Source of the DNA: Bacteroidota bacterium
GTDB taxonomy: Bacteria > Bacteroidota > Bacteroidia > Flavobacteriales > Weeksellaceae
Direction: 5' to 3'
DNA: 64,000 bases
Assembly: GCA_023386965.1 (NCBI GenBank)
Contig: JAEWIR010000028.1
Location: 1-64,000 of the forward strand
In this document: positions 43,234-52,112 of the stretch, in pieces
Layout: every line of letters begins with the position of its first letter
How positions within the stretch are numbered: position 1 is the stretch's first letter
Position numbers and translations under genes: made by a program
Notes under the pieces: generated by a model
The model's input: only the letters and a program-made list of their open reading frames with translations
Database searches by the model: none
What the model was told of the DNA's origin: nothing

Positions 43234-43590
43234 ATGCTCGAAATAGGGGAACGACCATGGGGAAAGTATTATGTGCTCGCCGACGAACCTACATACAAAC
43301 TCAAAAGAATTGAGGTTCTGCAGGGGCACCGACTTTCATATCAGTATCACCATCACCGTCAGGAATTCTGGACGGTAATACAGGGTGAAGCTACGGTTGT
43401 ACTGGATGGCGAGAACCACCAGCTAAGTTACGGAATGAGCATCTTCATTCCACAGTTTTCCAAACACAGAATTGAAAATAATTCTTCTGAACTGTTACAG
43501 TTTATAGAAGTACAGACAGGTACTTATTTTGGTGAAGATGACATTGTAAGACTTCAGGACGATTATGCCCGAAACGGAGATGAATCCTGA
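43234..43590 (+). CDS. Cupin-type mannose-6-phosphate isomerase domain protein
   Basis: A 118-residue single cupin matching the C-terminal domain of type II phosphomannose isomerase/GDP-mannose pyrophosphorylase: RPWGKYYVL, the LSYQYHHHRQEFWTVIQGEA metal-binding segment (histidines and glutamate), and IPQFSKHRIEN. It should interconvert mannose-6-P and fructose-6-P or an analogous sugar phosphate, feeding the glycosyltransferases that follow; its start lies opposite gltX and a GT90 gene comes 20 bp behind. Confidence 0.85.
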   Translation: MLEIGERPWGKYYVLADEPTYKLKRIEVLQGHRLSYQYHHHRQEFWTVIQGEATVVLDGENHQLSYGMSIFIPQFSKHRIENNSSELLQFIEVQTGTYFGEDDIVRLQDDYARNGDES

Positions 43591-43610
43591 TTCTGCCGCA
43601 TGATTTCGTT

Positions 43611-44552
43611 ATGATGGCAAAAGTTGAAAAACAGGTTAAATTCTTTTATTATATAAAGGCCTACCTGCGCCGTATTTTACCCACAACCTTCTACAGCGTA
43701 AAAATTAAGGAACTGGAGCGCTCGCTAAGCGCATCGCAAATGGAGTTGGTGACTTCCCGGGTGGATTATTACTGCCGTTCTTCAGTTAATAGTTCAACAT
43801 CTTCACCCTGCTGCACGCTGAAGGACTTAAAGAGTCCGGTAACACCAAAAACCTACTATCACGACACCTACGAATACGCCCGCTTTTTTCCGGAAGAACT
43901 TCCCATCAATTTTGTTTTTGGTGATGTGACTACTGTGCCCGATTTGCCAAGTATTGTAAAAAGCCGCCCTGTTGCAGCAGATAATAACAACAGCATATTG
44001 CTGAATCTGGATAAAGCGCGTCATTTTGTTTGGGTTCACAATGACCAACCTTTCCACACTAAAAAAGATGTGCTTATCGGCCGCGGAGCGGTATTTCAGG
44101 AGCACCGATATCATTTTTTCAGCCAGTACTTCGGCCATCCGATGTGCGATTTGGGACAGGTGAATGCGCAGGGCGGAAATCCGCTCTGGATAAAAAAGAA
44201 AATTTCAATAGCGGACCACCTGAACTATAAATTCATCCTGTGTTTACAGGGAAATGACGTGGCTACCAACCTGAAGTGGGTCATGTCCTCCAACTCCATT
44301 GCGGTAATGCCCAAACCTACGCTTGAAACATGGTTTATGGAAGGATCATTGGTGGGAGGCGTACATTTTATTGAAATAAAGGACGATTATTCGGATCTGG
44401 AAACTCAGCTTCAGCATTTTCTGGCCCATCCCGCCAAATGCCGGTTCATTCTGGAAAATGCACACAGTCACTGCGAACAGTTTTATAACCGGAAAGTGGA
44501 AGATTTGTGCAGTTTAAAGGTGCTGGAGAAATACTTGAGTCCCGGGGAATAA
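43611..44552 (+). CDS. Glycosyltransferase family 90 / CAP10-like protein
   Basis: Probable glycosyltransferase of 313 residues acting on lipopolysaccharide or a related glycan. It matches the GT90 (CAP10, LpsA) pattern: the RGAVFQEHRYHFFSQYFGHPMCDLG region, ISIADHLNYKFILCLQGNDVATNLKWVM, then SNSIAVMPKPTLETWFMEGSL and the acidic IEIKDDYSDLETQL. Soluble, no signal peptide. It follows the cupin isomerase by 20 bp and is convergent with the GT2 genes. Confidence 0.85.
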   Translation: MMAKVEKQVKFFYYIKAYLRRILPTTFYSVKIKELERSLSASQMELVTSRVDYYCRSSVNSSTSSPCCTLKDLKSPVTPKTYYHDTYEYARFFPEELPINFVFGDVTTVPDLPSIVKSRPVAADNNNSILLNLDKARHFVWVHNDQPFHTKKDVLIGRGAVFQEHRYHFFSQYFGHPMCDLGQVNAQGGNPLWIKKKISIADHLNYKFILCLQGNDVATNLKWVMSSNSIAVMPKPTLETWFMEGSLVGGVHFIEIKDDYSDLETQLQHFLAHPAKCRFILENAHSHCEQFYNRKVEDLCSLKVLEKYLSPGE

Positions 44553-44570
44553 TATGCGGGAACGTCCGAT

Positions 44571-45458
44571 TTATTTTATTCTGAATAATTTACCAAGAAA
44601 AAATTTAAAAGGCCTTTTTGCTGTATATACCGGAATCCCATTTACTTTCCAGTTGGTTTTGTTAAGGGTGTATTCCTCAAACAGTTTTTGGTTTTTCTCA
44701 ATGAGCGTTTGCCTTTTATCGAGTTCTTTTGTGTTTAGAATTACGGGATTATTATAAGAAGATTTCCTTTTGTAATGATTTTGATGAAGCACGATCTCAT
44801 TATCAATGATCTCTACTTTCATTTTCTTCAGTTTTATGCGGTGAAGAAGTTCATTATCGTCATAGGCAACTCCATTGGCGTAAAGCGGATCAAATCCTCC
44901 CAGATCCAATAAATCATCTTTCAGAATCGCACAGCAAAAGTGATAAGCGCAGGGTCTAATGACAGAATGGTTGTACCAGCTATTGCTTCCATCACGCGTA
45001 TTCTCAACATTATTGTCAGAAATTAATCTTTCAAGTTTTTTTGGATGACTTAGATAATGATCAATATTGTCAGTTGGTTCTTCGTCTAATGAGTAACACC
45101 CGAAACTTAAGTAGATATTTGTGTCAATATTGGTTAAAGCATAATCTATAATATTCCCATAATGTAAGCATTCCGGATTTTGGAGGATTATTATTTCGCC
45201 AGTTGCATGAGTAAATCCTATATTAAAGGGGATACATGAATTAGTATACCACTTGTCTTTTTTTTCGATACGAATGATTTTCAGGAAAGGAAAAACGGAT
45301 GTCAGATCTTCCAGCCTTTCGTTTGCATCGCTCCCGTCATCTACAGCAATTACCTCTAAAGAAATGTGATTAGCATTTACCTGTCTGCTGATGCTCTCAA
45401 GCGTCTTAATAAAAAGGTTCCTTCTGTTGTAATAAGAAGTAACGATTGATACTTTCAT
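44571..45458 (-). CDS. Family 2 glycosyltransferase
   Basis: GT-A fold transferase of 295 residues: KVSIVTSYYNRRNLFIKTLESI start, the nucleotide-binding VIAVDDGSDANE, and an unusual acceptor half (IILQNPECLHYGNIIDYAL in place of a simple DADD, and GGFDPLYANGVAYDDNELLHRI). The gene is AT-rich compared with its surroundings and starts 1 bp after the preceding gene, so it is co-transcribed with it. Acceptor unknown. Confidence 0.85.
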   Translation of the reverse strand: MKVSIVTSYYNRRNLFIKTLESISRQVNANHISLEVIAVDDGSDANERLEDLTSVFPFLKIIRIEKKDKWYTNSCIPFNIGFTHATGEIIILQNPECLHYGNIIDYALTNIDTNIYLSFGCYSLDEEPTDNIDHYLSHPKKLERLISDNNVENTRDGSNSWYNHSVIRPCAYHFCCAILKDDLLDLGGFDPLYANGVAYDDNELLHRIKLKKMKVEIIDNEIVLHQNHYKRKSSYNNPVILNTKELDKRQTLIEKNQKLFEEYTLNKTNWKVNGIPVYTAKRPFKFFLGKLFRIK

Positions 45459-45459
45459 A

Positions 45460-46293
45460 TTAATTAAGGTAAAAACTCCTGTATTTGGATGGTTTAAAAT
45501 ATTTATAAAAATACTTTCTGTACCAAACGTTATAATATTTTTCTTTGAACTTTAAATTGTCGCGCACGGAGGTGATCAGCTTGCTTATTGAAAGACCATT
45601 TTCTTTGTAATAAGAATAATGTTTATTATAAAGATAGAGTCGTGCATTATCTGAAATATCATTCTGTTTCTCATTTAAATCCGTTAAAGAATTCTTTGCG
45701 CCGGATTTCCTGTAATAAAAGAGGGTTTCAGGAATTTTGTAAACGCCCGGATATTTTTTCAGTATCCTGATCCACAGTTCCCAATCCTCTATAAAATGCA
45801 TATTTTCATCAAATTTGCCGACATCAAAAAAAACCTCCCGTTTTAACATCGCGAAAATGGGAATACAATTATCTATAAGGAAACTGGCAGGCCTGTAATC
45901 CGGCAGCTTCCAAACACCCGATTTGCTCCCAAAAAATTCCGCACCTGAGTAAACAATGTTTAATTCCGGATTTTTTTGATACTCAGCAATACATTTCTTT
46001 ACATAATCTGGATGCAGCTTGTCATCAGCATCAAGAAATATCAGATAGTCTCCTTTAGAAATCTGAGCACCGAAATTCCTGGTATGAGATGGACCTCTGT
46101 TTTCCTTTGAATGAAAGATGATGTTAGGATGTTTGAAGCAGATGTCCTGAACTACCTTAGCGGATTGGTCCGTAGAACCATCGTCAACGACAATGATTTC
46201 AACTGACGAATAGCTCTGGGAAAGCGCAGAATCTATCGTTTCTGCAATAACCTCCTCATTATTATAGCAGGGAATTATAATACTAACTAACAT
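45460..46293 (-). CDS. Family 2 glycosyltransferase
   Basis: Classic GT2 of 277 residues: MLVSIIIPCYNNEEVIAETIDS, VDDGSTDQS, NRGPSHTRNFGAQ, LIFLDADDKLHPDYV, and ENMHFIEDWELWIRI. The first in-frame start is a TTG at 46305, but the ATG at 46293 gives the canonical N-terminus. It overlaps the preceding gene by 11 bp, a sign of coupled translation. AT-rich. Confidence 0.9.
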   Translation of the reverse strand: MLVSIIIPCYNNEEVIAETIDSALSQSYSSVEIIVVDDGSTDQSAKVVQDICFKHPNIIFHSKENRGPSHTRNFGAQISKGDYLIFLDADDKLHPDYVKKCIAEYQKNPELNIVYSGAEFFGSKSGVWKLPDYRPASFLIDNCIPIFAMLKREVFFDVGKFDENMHFIEDWELWIRILKKYPGVYKIPETLFYYRKSGAKNSLTDLNEKQNDISDNARLYLYNKHYSYYKENGLSISKLITSVRDNLKFKEKYYNVWYRKYFYKYFKPSKYRSFYLN

Positions 46294-47314
46294 CGGGTAA
46301 ATCAATATTTCTATAAGGTTCTATTTTGAAAAGATAATTAAGCCAATTTGTAAAACTATATGTCTTTATAATGGAGTCATCCATTTCAACATACGGCAAT
46401 TCAAGAAACTCCAGCAGCTGATCGTAATTACTATCTAAAACAAAAATGTTATTAGGATGGTAAAATTCATAGCCCACAATGGTTTTGTTGGTGGTAATCA
46501 ACTTCTTTTTGTATTTAAGGCTTTCAAATACCCTGAAAGACAATCCACTATGTTCCGATATCAAAATATCAAGGATGTATTTGCTGTTCTGTATATTCAG
46601 AAGGTACTTCTCAAAACTGATATAGTGGGGTATACACTCAAATTTAGCCTGAATATCAATACTGGGTTTATCTTCTTTATTGTAAACAATTTCCATTTTA
46701 GCCACCATTTGGTGTTTTTCACTAAACTTTTGAAAATCCAGTAATATTTCATTCCGACTTTCGTGATAGGAACCTAAAAAATAAAAATCAAATTTAATAT
46801 TTAAATCCGGCAATTCAGGGTAATCAAAATAGAAATTGGTGCAGGGTAACAACTCAAGATTACGATGCTGATCTATATCCTCACGGTCAAACACGTAAAA
46901 TCTGTCAAAAATTGATATCCTTTCAAAAATCTTTGGGTATCTGTTAATACCATCAAAATGATAGCTTACAAAGTTTTGAGTTTTCGATCTGACATGGTTT
47001 AGAATTTCTAATGAAAAAAAATCCGCCCTTATTACCAGCACATAGTCATAAGATGAATGTATGTCTATCGCTTTTATCAGCAGTTGAGTTGCAAATTCCT
47101 CCTTAAGTTTCCTTTTATATTCTTTATTGTTAAGAAAAGTCTTCTGGTAGAAGTTAGTAATTTTCTGATTTAAGTTCCTGTATCTGAATTTCTCTGAATC
47201 TGGAGTAAGCACATTAGCATCGTAACCGTTTTCCAAAAGATTTTTTTCTATTAGTGAATATAGCTGATAGTTAGAAGGCAGTAAAACAAGTATGTTCTTT
47301 TTATTTGATTTCAT
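46283..47314 (-). CDS. Predicted GT-B type glycosyltransferase (CgeB-like), copy 2
   Basis: A 343-residue cytoplasmic protein, homologous to the upstream 318-residue protein. Conserved blocks: N-terminal Rossmann strand ILVLLPSNYQLYSLIEKNL, VSYHFDGINRYPKIFERI followed by DRFYVFDREDID, FDFYFLGSYHESRNEIL, and a C-terminal nucleotide-sugar half with EHSGLSFRVFESLKYKKKLITTN and YHPNNIFVLD. The pattern resembles spore-maturation protein CgeB and GT group 1 families. AT-rich relative to the first copy. Confidence 0.7.
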   Translation of the reverse strand: MKSNKKNILVLLPSNYQLYSLIEKNLLENGYDANVLTPDSEKFRYRNLNQKITNFYQKTFLNNKEYKRKLKEEFATQLLIKAIDIHSSYDYVLVIRADFFSLEILNHVRSKTQNFVSYHFDGINRYPKIFERISIFDRFYVFDREDIDQHRNLELLPCTNFYFDYPELPDLNIKFDFYFLGSYHESRNEILLDFQKFSEKHQMVAKMEIVYNKEDKPSIDIQAKFECIPHYISFEKYLLNIQNSKYILDILISEHSGLSFRVFESLKYKKKLITTNKTIVGYEFYHPNNIFVLDSNYDQLLEFLELPYVEMDDSIIKTYSFTNWLNYLFKIEPYRNIDLPDVS

Positions 47315-47391
47315 TTTAAATTCCCGTTCCCTTGCTTTTTGAAATTAACGGATGGTGAAGTTCTTTGGTGAAGATTATTGATATTGTTGCT

Positions 47392-48348
47392 TCATTTCAG
47401 CTCAAAGACCGTATTTACCCAGGTCTCCAGGGTGTATTTGTTATAAATTTCGGGCGGAAGCTCTTCATAAGCTGTTTTGAAGAAATCTGCTGAAAGGTTG
47501 CTTAGGTCTTCTTCAAGCACCAGGATGTTATTCGGGTTATAAAGATCGTAATGGGTCACAGTAGGGTTATTCGTGATGACCTTCTTCTTCAGTGCCATGG
47601 CTTCAAAAAGCCGGAAACTCAGTCCGTCCTGGTTATGGCGTACCAGGTCGAGAAGCACTGTACCTTTGCTGTAGTACTCGGGAATGTCAGTGTGTTTTAT
47701 CCGTTTCCTTGTGTATTTACAGTTTGAATTGCCCTTGCCGAAAAATTCCTTTTTCCAGGTTTTCTTGCCAACAATCACATAAAAATAGGTTAAACCAAGT
47801 GAACTCAGCCTGTTCGTAATTTTATATAACAGATTTAAGCGGTTGTCATAAGAAGCCAGGTATACCATGTCAAACAGCGCATTGGTACTGGCTTGTTGTT
47901 CCGGCAGGTAAATATAATTGGTAATAAGCTGGAAGCCGTGTGTTGCACAGTCTTTTTTATCGAAAGAAAATACTCTGTCAAAAAGGTTAAGTACATGTTC
48001 CGCGGGGTTTCTTGCCAGACTGTCATAGAGATAGGCAATGTAACGTCCGGTATATTTTCTGATCTGTTGATGTATTTTCCGGTCTATCTGTTCGGGATTG
48101 ATAACAAGGATCTGGTCCTGCCGACCCAATGTTTTAAGCTGATCCAGAATAAGTTGTTGCCTTTGCTGTTTTTTAAGATTCTTTTTAAGGAATATTTTTG
48201 AAAAGGCATTTTCAGCACGTGCGGCGATGTTCCTGTGCCTGTAAGCGCCAAGATTAATATGGTGCGCATTGATCCCTCTTTTTTTGAGTGCCTCCACTAT
48301 ATGAGCATCATACTGCCAAAAATCGAAACTGATTACGCAAATATTCAT
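47392..48348 (-). CDS. Predicted GT-B type glycosyltransferase (CgeB-like), copy 1
   Basis: A 318-residue homologue of the following gene: NICVISFDFWQYDAHIVEAL, YIAYLYDSLARNPAEHVLNLFDRVFSFDKKD split over residues 110-140, FDMVYLASYDNRLNLL, and NQDGLSFRLFEAMALKKKVITNN with LYNPNNILVL. Shares the same order of motifs with its paralogue but is close to average base composition, suggesting divergence rather than recent duplication. Likely part of LPS or surface glycan assembly. Confidence 0.7.
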   Translation of the reverse strand: MNICVISFDFWQYDAHIVEALKKRGINAHHINLGAYRHRNIAARAENAFSKIFLKKNLKKQQRQQLILDQLKTLGRQDQILVINPEQIDRKIHQQIRKYTGRYIAYLYDSLARNPAEHVLNLFDRVFSFDKKDCATHGFQLITNYIYLPEQQASTNALFDMVYLASYDNRLNLLYKITNRLSSLGLTYFYVIVGKKTWKKEFFGKGNSNCKYTRKRIKHTDIPEYYSKGTVLLDLVRHNQDGLSFRLFEAMALKKKVITNNPTVTHYDLYNPNNILVLEEDLSNLSADFFKTAYEELPPEIYNKYTLETWVNTVFELK

Positions 48349-48444
48349 GCTGCAAATTAAAGAAAATTTGACGGAAAAGGGTCCGCAGGCCAGTGTTAAG
48401 CATCAAAAGAATGTAAAGAGTATCCTTATCATTCTAAATATACT

Positions 48445-49194
48445 TTAGGGTGAATTTCTAAGATAGAGTTTTATGTATTTCAGGAAAGTATAATAACTTG
48501 TACAGACAGCGGCATACAGACCCATAATCCCGTCAAGGAAGCCGAGTTTAAAAATAAATCCGTTGATAAAATTGAAAAAGGGGCCAAAAAGGATTTTTAT
48601 TACGCCCACTTTTTTTCCGGCCAAAGTATATTTTTCTGCCATCAGCGTGGAGTAACGGTTTATTTTGTCAATGTGCTGACTTACGCTGTTATAGGTGTAA
48701 TGATTTATCCTGCCTTCCAGTTCGGCTATCCGACCGGAAGTCAGAAATTTTTCATGGACATGGTCATTGGAATACGCTCCGCAGCCTTTCCGGAACAGTC
48801 TTTCCCGGCTCACCGATCCCCAACCGCCGTAACGGAGATGCTTTCCCAACAGGATATTGTTGAACTTTATCCGGTAAACATCTGCTTCGCCTTTACCGGA
48901 AATAATTTCCCTTATGGAGTCTTTCGCCTGATTATCGATGATCTCGTCGGCGTCCGGAAAAAGAATCCATTCGCCGCTGCACTGCGACAGTGCAAAGTTT
49001 TTCTGAGGTCCATATCCGGCAAATTGATGGGTAATAAACCTAACGGAAGGGTACTTAGCTGCAATCTCCTTTGTGCTGTCTGTTGAAAAACTGTCTGCAA
49101 TGATGATCTCATCAGCAATATCAGCCAATGATTCTAAGAAGCGCCCGATATTCTTTTCTTCATTAAAGGTGATGACAACTGCCGAAAGTCTCAT
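48445..49194 (-). CDS. Family 2 glycosyltransferase of the WaaE/KdtX type
   Basis: A 249-residue GT2 with LSAVVITFNEEKNIGRFLESL, IIIADSFSTDSTKEIA, GYGPQKNFAL, WILFPDADEII, GWGSVSRERLFRKG and a membrane-associated C-terminal helix (FFNFINGFIFKLGFLDGIMGLYAA split). This matches the WaaE group, which adds glucose or another sugar to the LPS inner core. Its ATG overlaps the TAA of rocD (TAATG), so translation is likely coupled to it. Confidence 0.9.
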   Translation of the reverse strand: MRLSAVVITFNEEKNIGRFLESLADIADEIIIADSFSTDSTKEIAAKYPSVRFITHQFAGYGPQKNFALSQCSGEWILFPDADEIIDNQAKDSIREIISGKGEADVYRIKFNNILLGKHLRYGGWGSVSRERLFRKGCGAYSNDHVHEKFLTSGRIAELEGRINHYTYNSVSQHIDKINRYSTLMAEKYTLAGKKVGVIKILFGPFFNFINGFIFKLGFLDGIMGLYAAVCTSYYTFLKYIKLYLRNSP

Positions 49195-50432
49195 TACCTT
49201 TTAAATTCCGATACGGTTTTTTGGATGATGCTAACGCACTCCATCAGCTGTTCTTCAGTGATCACCAAAGGCGGTGCCAGACGGATGATATTTCCATGCG
49301 TTGGCTTGGCCAGAAGACCGTTTTTCATCAGGTCCACACAAAGATTCCAGGCTGTAGGAGAGTCCTGGGTATCATTTATGATGATGGCATTCAGCAAACC
49401 TTTACCGCGTACACTTACGATGAGGTCTGTTTTTGTAATGATTTTTTCGATTTCATCACGGAACATTTTCCCCAGTCTTTCAGCTCGTTCAGAAAGTCCG
49501 TCTTCTTCAACCACATCAAGTGCAGCCATGGCGACTGCACAGGCCAGCGGATTGCCGCCAAAAGTTGAACCGTGCTGCCCCGGCTTAATAACATTCATGA
49601 TGCGGTCATCAGCAAGTACTGCAGATACCGGATACATGCCGCCGGAAAGTGCCTTGCCCAGAATCAGAATATCCGGCTGAACTTCTTCATGATGACAGGC
49701 GATGAGTTTACCGGTGCGTGCTATACCGGTCTGTACTTCATCAGCAATAAAAAGAACGTTGTATTTTTTGCAGAGTTCTGAAGCTCCCTTTAAGTAACCT
49801 TCGTCCGGAACATAAACGCCGGCCTCGCCCTGAATGGGTTCCACAAGGAATGCCGCCGTTGTGGCAGACTGCTCCCGGAGTATTTGCTCCAGTGCTTCCA
49901 GGCTGTTGTAAGGAATTCTCACAAATCCGGGTGTAAAGGGACCATAATTGGTACTTGCGTCCGGATCATTGGAGAATGAGACAATTGTGGTCGTACGCCC
50001 GTGAAAGTTGTTGTCACACACAATGATCTGTGCCTGGTTTTCCGAAATGCCTTTAACTTCATAGCTCCATTTTCTGGCGATCTTCACTGCGGTTTCCACT
50101 GCCTCCGCACCTGAGTTCATTGGCAGCACTTTATCGAAACCAAAAAGTTCAGTGATTTTCTTTTCGTATTCGCCCAGTTTGGAATTGTAGAAGGCACGGG
50201 ACGTAAGCGCCAGTTTTGAAGCCTGGTTTACGAGTGCTTCCACGATTTTTGGGTGTGAATGACCCTGGTTAACAGCAGAGTAGGCCGACAGGAAATCGAA
50301 ATACTGTTTCCCTTCAACATCCCAAACATAGACACCTTCGCCACGATCCAGTACTACCGGTAGCGGATGATAATTATGGGCACCGTATTTTTCTTCAAGC
50401 TGTATATATTCACTGCTGTTCATTGCATTCAT
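49194..50432 (-). CDS. rocD: Ornithine aminotransferase
   Basis: Pyridoxal-phosphate class III aminotransferase of 412 residues that converts ornithine and 2-oxoglutarate to glutamate semialdehyde, linking arginine and proline catabolism. Features: EEKYGAHNYHPLPVVLDRGEG, MNSGAEAVETAVKIARKW, LVEPIQGEAGV, ADEVQTGIARTGK and the PLP-lysine in LILGKALSGGMYPVSA. A second ATG at 50423 is nearly as good. It ends in a TAATG overlap with a glycosyltransferase gene, an unexpected partner. Confidence 0.94.
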   Translation of the reverse strand: MNAMNSSEYIQLEEKYGAHNYHPLPVVLDRGEGVYVWDVEGKQYFDFLSAYSAVNQGHSHPKIVEALVNQASKLALTSRAFYNSKLGEYEKKITELFGFDKVLPMNSGAEAVETAVKIARKWSYEVKGISENQAQIIVCDNNFHGRTTTIVSFSNDPDASTNYGPFTPGFVRIPYNSLEALEQILREQSATTAAFLVEPIQGEAGVYVPDEGYLKGASELCKKYNVLFIADEVQTGIARTGKLIACHHEEVQPDILILGKALSGGMYPVSAVLADDRIMNVIKPGQHGSTFGGNPLACAVAMAALDVVEEDGLSERAERLGKMFRDEIEKIITKTDLIVSVRGKGLLNAIIINDTQDSPTAWNLCVDLMKNGLLAKPTHGNIIRLAPPLVITEEQLMECVSIIQKTVSEFKR

Positions 50433-50449
50433 TGATCCATGATTTGAAG

Positions 50450-50457
50450 CAAAAATA
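50450..50457 (-). promoter_or_regulatory. -7 promoter box of rocD
   Basis: TATTTTTG on the minus strand, full TAnnTTTG match, 18 bp before the ATG. Confidence 0.45.
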
Positions 50458-50619
50458 GGGAAATATTTTCAGTTGCCCGTGGTGGAATAATTATGATAGC
50501 TGCACCCGTTTCTATTTTGAATTATCGGATCCTCGTGAAAAATGTGCACAGCAAAAGTATTGTGACAATACCTGGCGGAATTGCAGGTAGAAAATTGGGT
50601 ACGGCTGGTCCGGATAAAC

Positions 50620-50653
50620 CAAAAAGAATCCGCCTCAGTAATGAGACGGATTC
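50620..50653 (-). terminator. Terminator after accC
   Basis: GAATCCG-C-CTCA / TGAG-A-CGGATTC stem with GTAA loop and an A-rich tract on the left, i.e. a T run for the minus strand. Ends the accB-accC transcript. Confidence 0.85.
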
Positions 50654-50676
50654 CTGTATCAATAAGTGTTGATTAT

Positions 50677-52029
50677 TTAATGGTCAAATTTCTTATCCAT
50701 CACAAAATCTTCCATGAATTTCGTGGTGTAATTTCCGGCCAGGTAATCTTCATTTTCCATAAGTTGTCTGTGGAATGGAATTGTAGTCTTCACTCCCTCA
50801 ATATAGAATTCTTCCAGAGCACGTTTCATCTTGGAGATGGCCTCTTCGCGGGTTTGCGCCGTCGTGATCAGCTTGGCAATCATGGAATCATAATTGGATG
50901 GGATGGTATAACCCGCATATACGTGAGTATCTACACGGATTCCGTGTCCTCCAGGAATATTAAGACCTGTAATTTTTCCCGGTGATGGTCTGAAATCGTT
51001 GTAAGGATCTTCCGCATTGATACGGCATTCAATAGAGTGCAGTTTTGGATAATAGTTGATACCGCTGATGGGTGAGCCTGAAGCCAAAAGGATTTGCTCA
51101 CGGATCAGGTCATAATCCACCACCTGCTCGGTAATCGGGTGCTCTACCTGAATACGTGTATTCATTTCCATGAAGTAGAAATTCCTGTGTTTGTCCACCA
51201 GGAATTCAATGGTTCCTACGCCTTCATACCCGATATATTCAGCCGCTTTCACAGCTGCATCCCCCATTTTTTCACGAAGTTCATCGGTCATGAACGGTGA
51301 TGGAGTTTCTTCTGTAAGTTTTTGGTTTCTTCTCTGTACGGAGCAGTCCCTTTCGGAAAGGTGACAGGCTTTGCCATATTGGTCGCCGGCAATCTGAATT
51401 TCAATATGCCTTGGCTCCTCTATAAGTTTTTCCATGTACATGCCGCCGTTTCCACATGCGGCAACAGCTTCCTGTATGGCAGATTCCCAGTGATCCTTAA
51501 GGTCCTCTTCCTTCCAGACGGCCCTCATCCCTTTTCCGCCACCACCTGCGGTAGCTTTAATCATTACAGGGTAACCGACTTCCTTAGCCAGCTGAACTGC
51601 ATGTTCGTAAGAGTCTATGAGTCCGTCGGAACCCGGAACGCAGGGAACACCCGCTTCCTTCATCGTTGCTTTCGCGTTCGCCTTATCTCCCATACGGTCA
51701 ATCTGCTCCGGTGTAGCACCAATGAACTTAATACCGTTTTTCTGGCAGATTCTGGAAAAGTTGGAGTTTTCGGAAAGAAACCCGTAGCCCGGATGGATGG
51801 CATCTGCATTTGTAATTTCGGCAGCTGCGATGATGTTTGGGATCTTAAGATAGGAATCCTTGCTCATGGCCGGACCTATACAAACCGCTTCATCTGCAAA
51901 TCTTACATGGAGGCTGTCCTTATCGGCAGTAGAGTATACTGCAACGGTCTTAATGCCCATTTCCTTACAGGTGCGGAGTATACGCATAGCGATTTCGCCC
52001 CTGTTGGCAATTAATATTTTTTTGAACAT
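50677..52029 (-). CDS. accC: Biotin carboxylase subunit of acetyl-CoA carboxylase
   Basis: ATP-grasp enzyme of 450 residues that carboxylates the biotin on AccB. Motifs: KKILIANRGEIAMRILRTCKEMG split at residues 3-25, HPGYGFLSEN, the glycine loop GGGGKGMRAV, ERDCSVQRRNQKL, and EMNTRIQVEHPITE. It is second in the accB-accC unit, with an 83 bp AT-rich spacer and no terminator between. Confidence 0.96.
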   Translation of the reverse strand: MFKKILIANRGEIAMRILRTCKEMGIKTVAVYSTADKDSLHVRFADEAVCIGPAMSKDSYLKIPNIIAAAEITNADAIHPGYGFLSENSNFSRICQKNGIKFIGATPEQIDRMGDKANAKATMKEAGVPCVPGSDGLIDSYEHAVQLAKEVGYPVMIKATAGGGGKGMRAVWKEEDLKDHWESAIQEAVAACGNGGMYMEKLIEEPRHIEIQIAGDQYGKACHLSERDCSVQRRNQKLTEETPSPFMTDELREKMGDAAVKAAEYIGYEGVGTIEFLVDKHRNFYFMEMNTRIQVEHPITEQVVDYDLIREQILLASGSPISGINYYPKLHSIECRINAEDPYNDFRPSPGKITGLNIPGGHGIRVDTHVYAGYTIPSNYDSMIAKLITTAQTREEAISKMKRALEEFYIEGVKTTIPFHRQLMENEDYLAGNYTTKFMEDFVMDKKFDH

Positions 52030-52112
52030 TTCTTGATTTTAAATTTTAAATTCTGAATTTTAAATTATCCGGCTAAATAATGTCCGGAATTATAATTTAC
52101 AATTTAAAATGA
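52030..52112 (-). other. AT-rich accB-accC spacer with short repeats
   Basis: Holds direct repeats of the type TTTTAAATT and a TCCGG / CCGGA inverted pair. No gene, promoter box or terminator is evident, so the two genes are probably co-transcribed. Confidence 0.4.
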
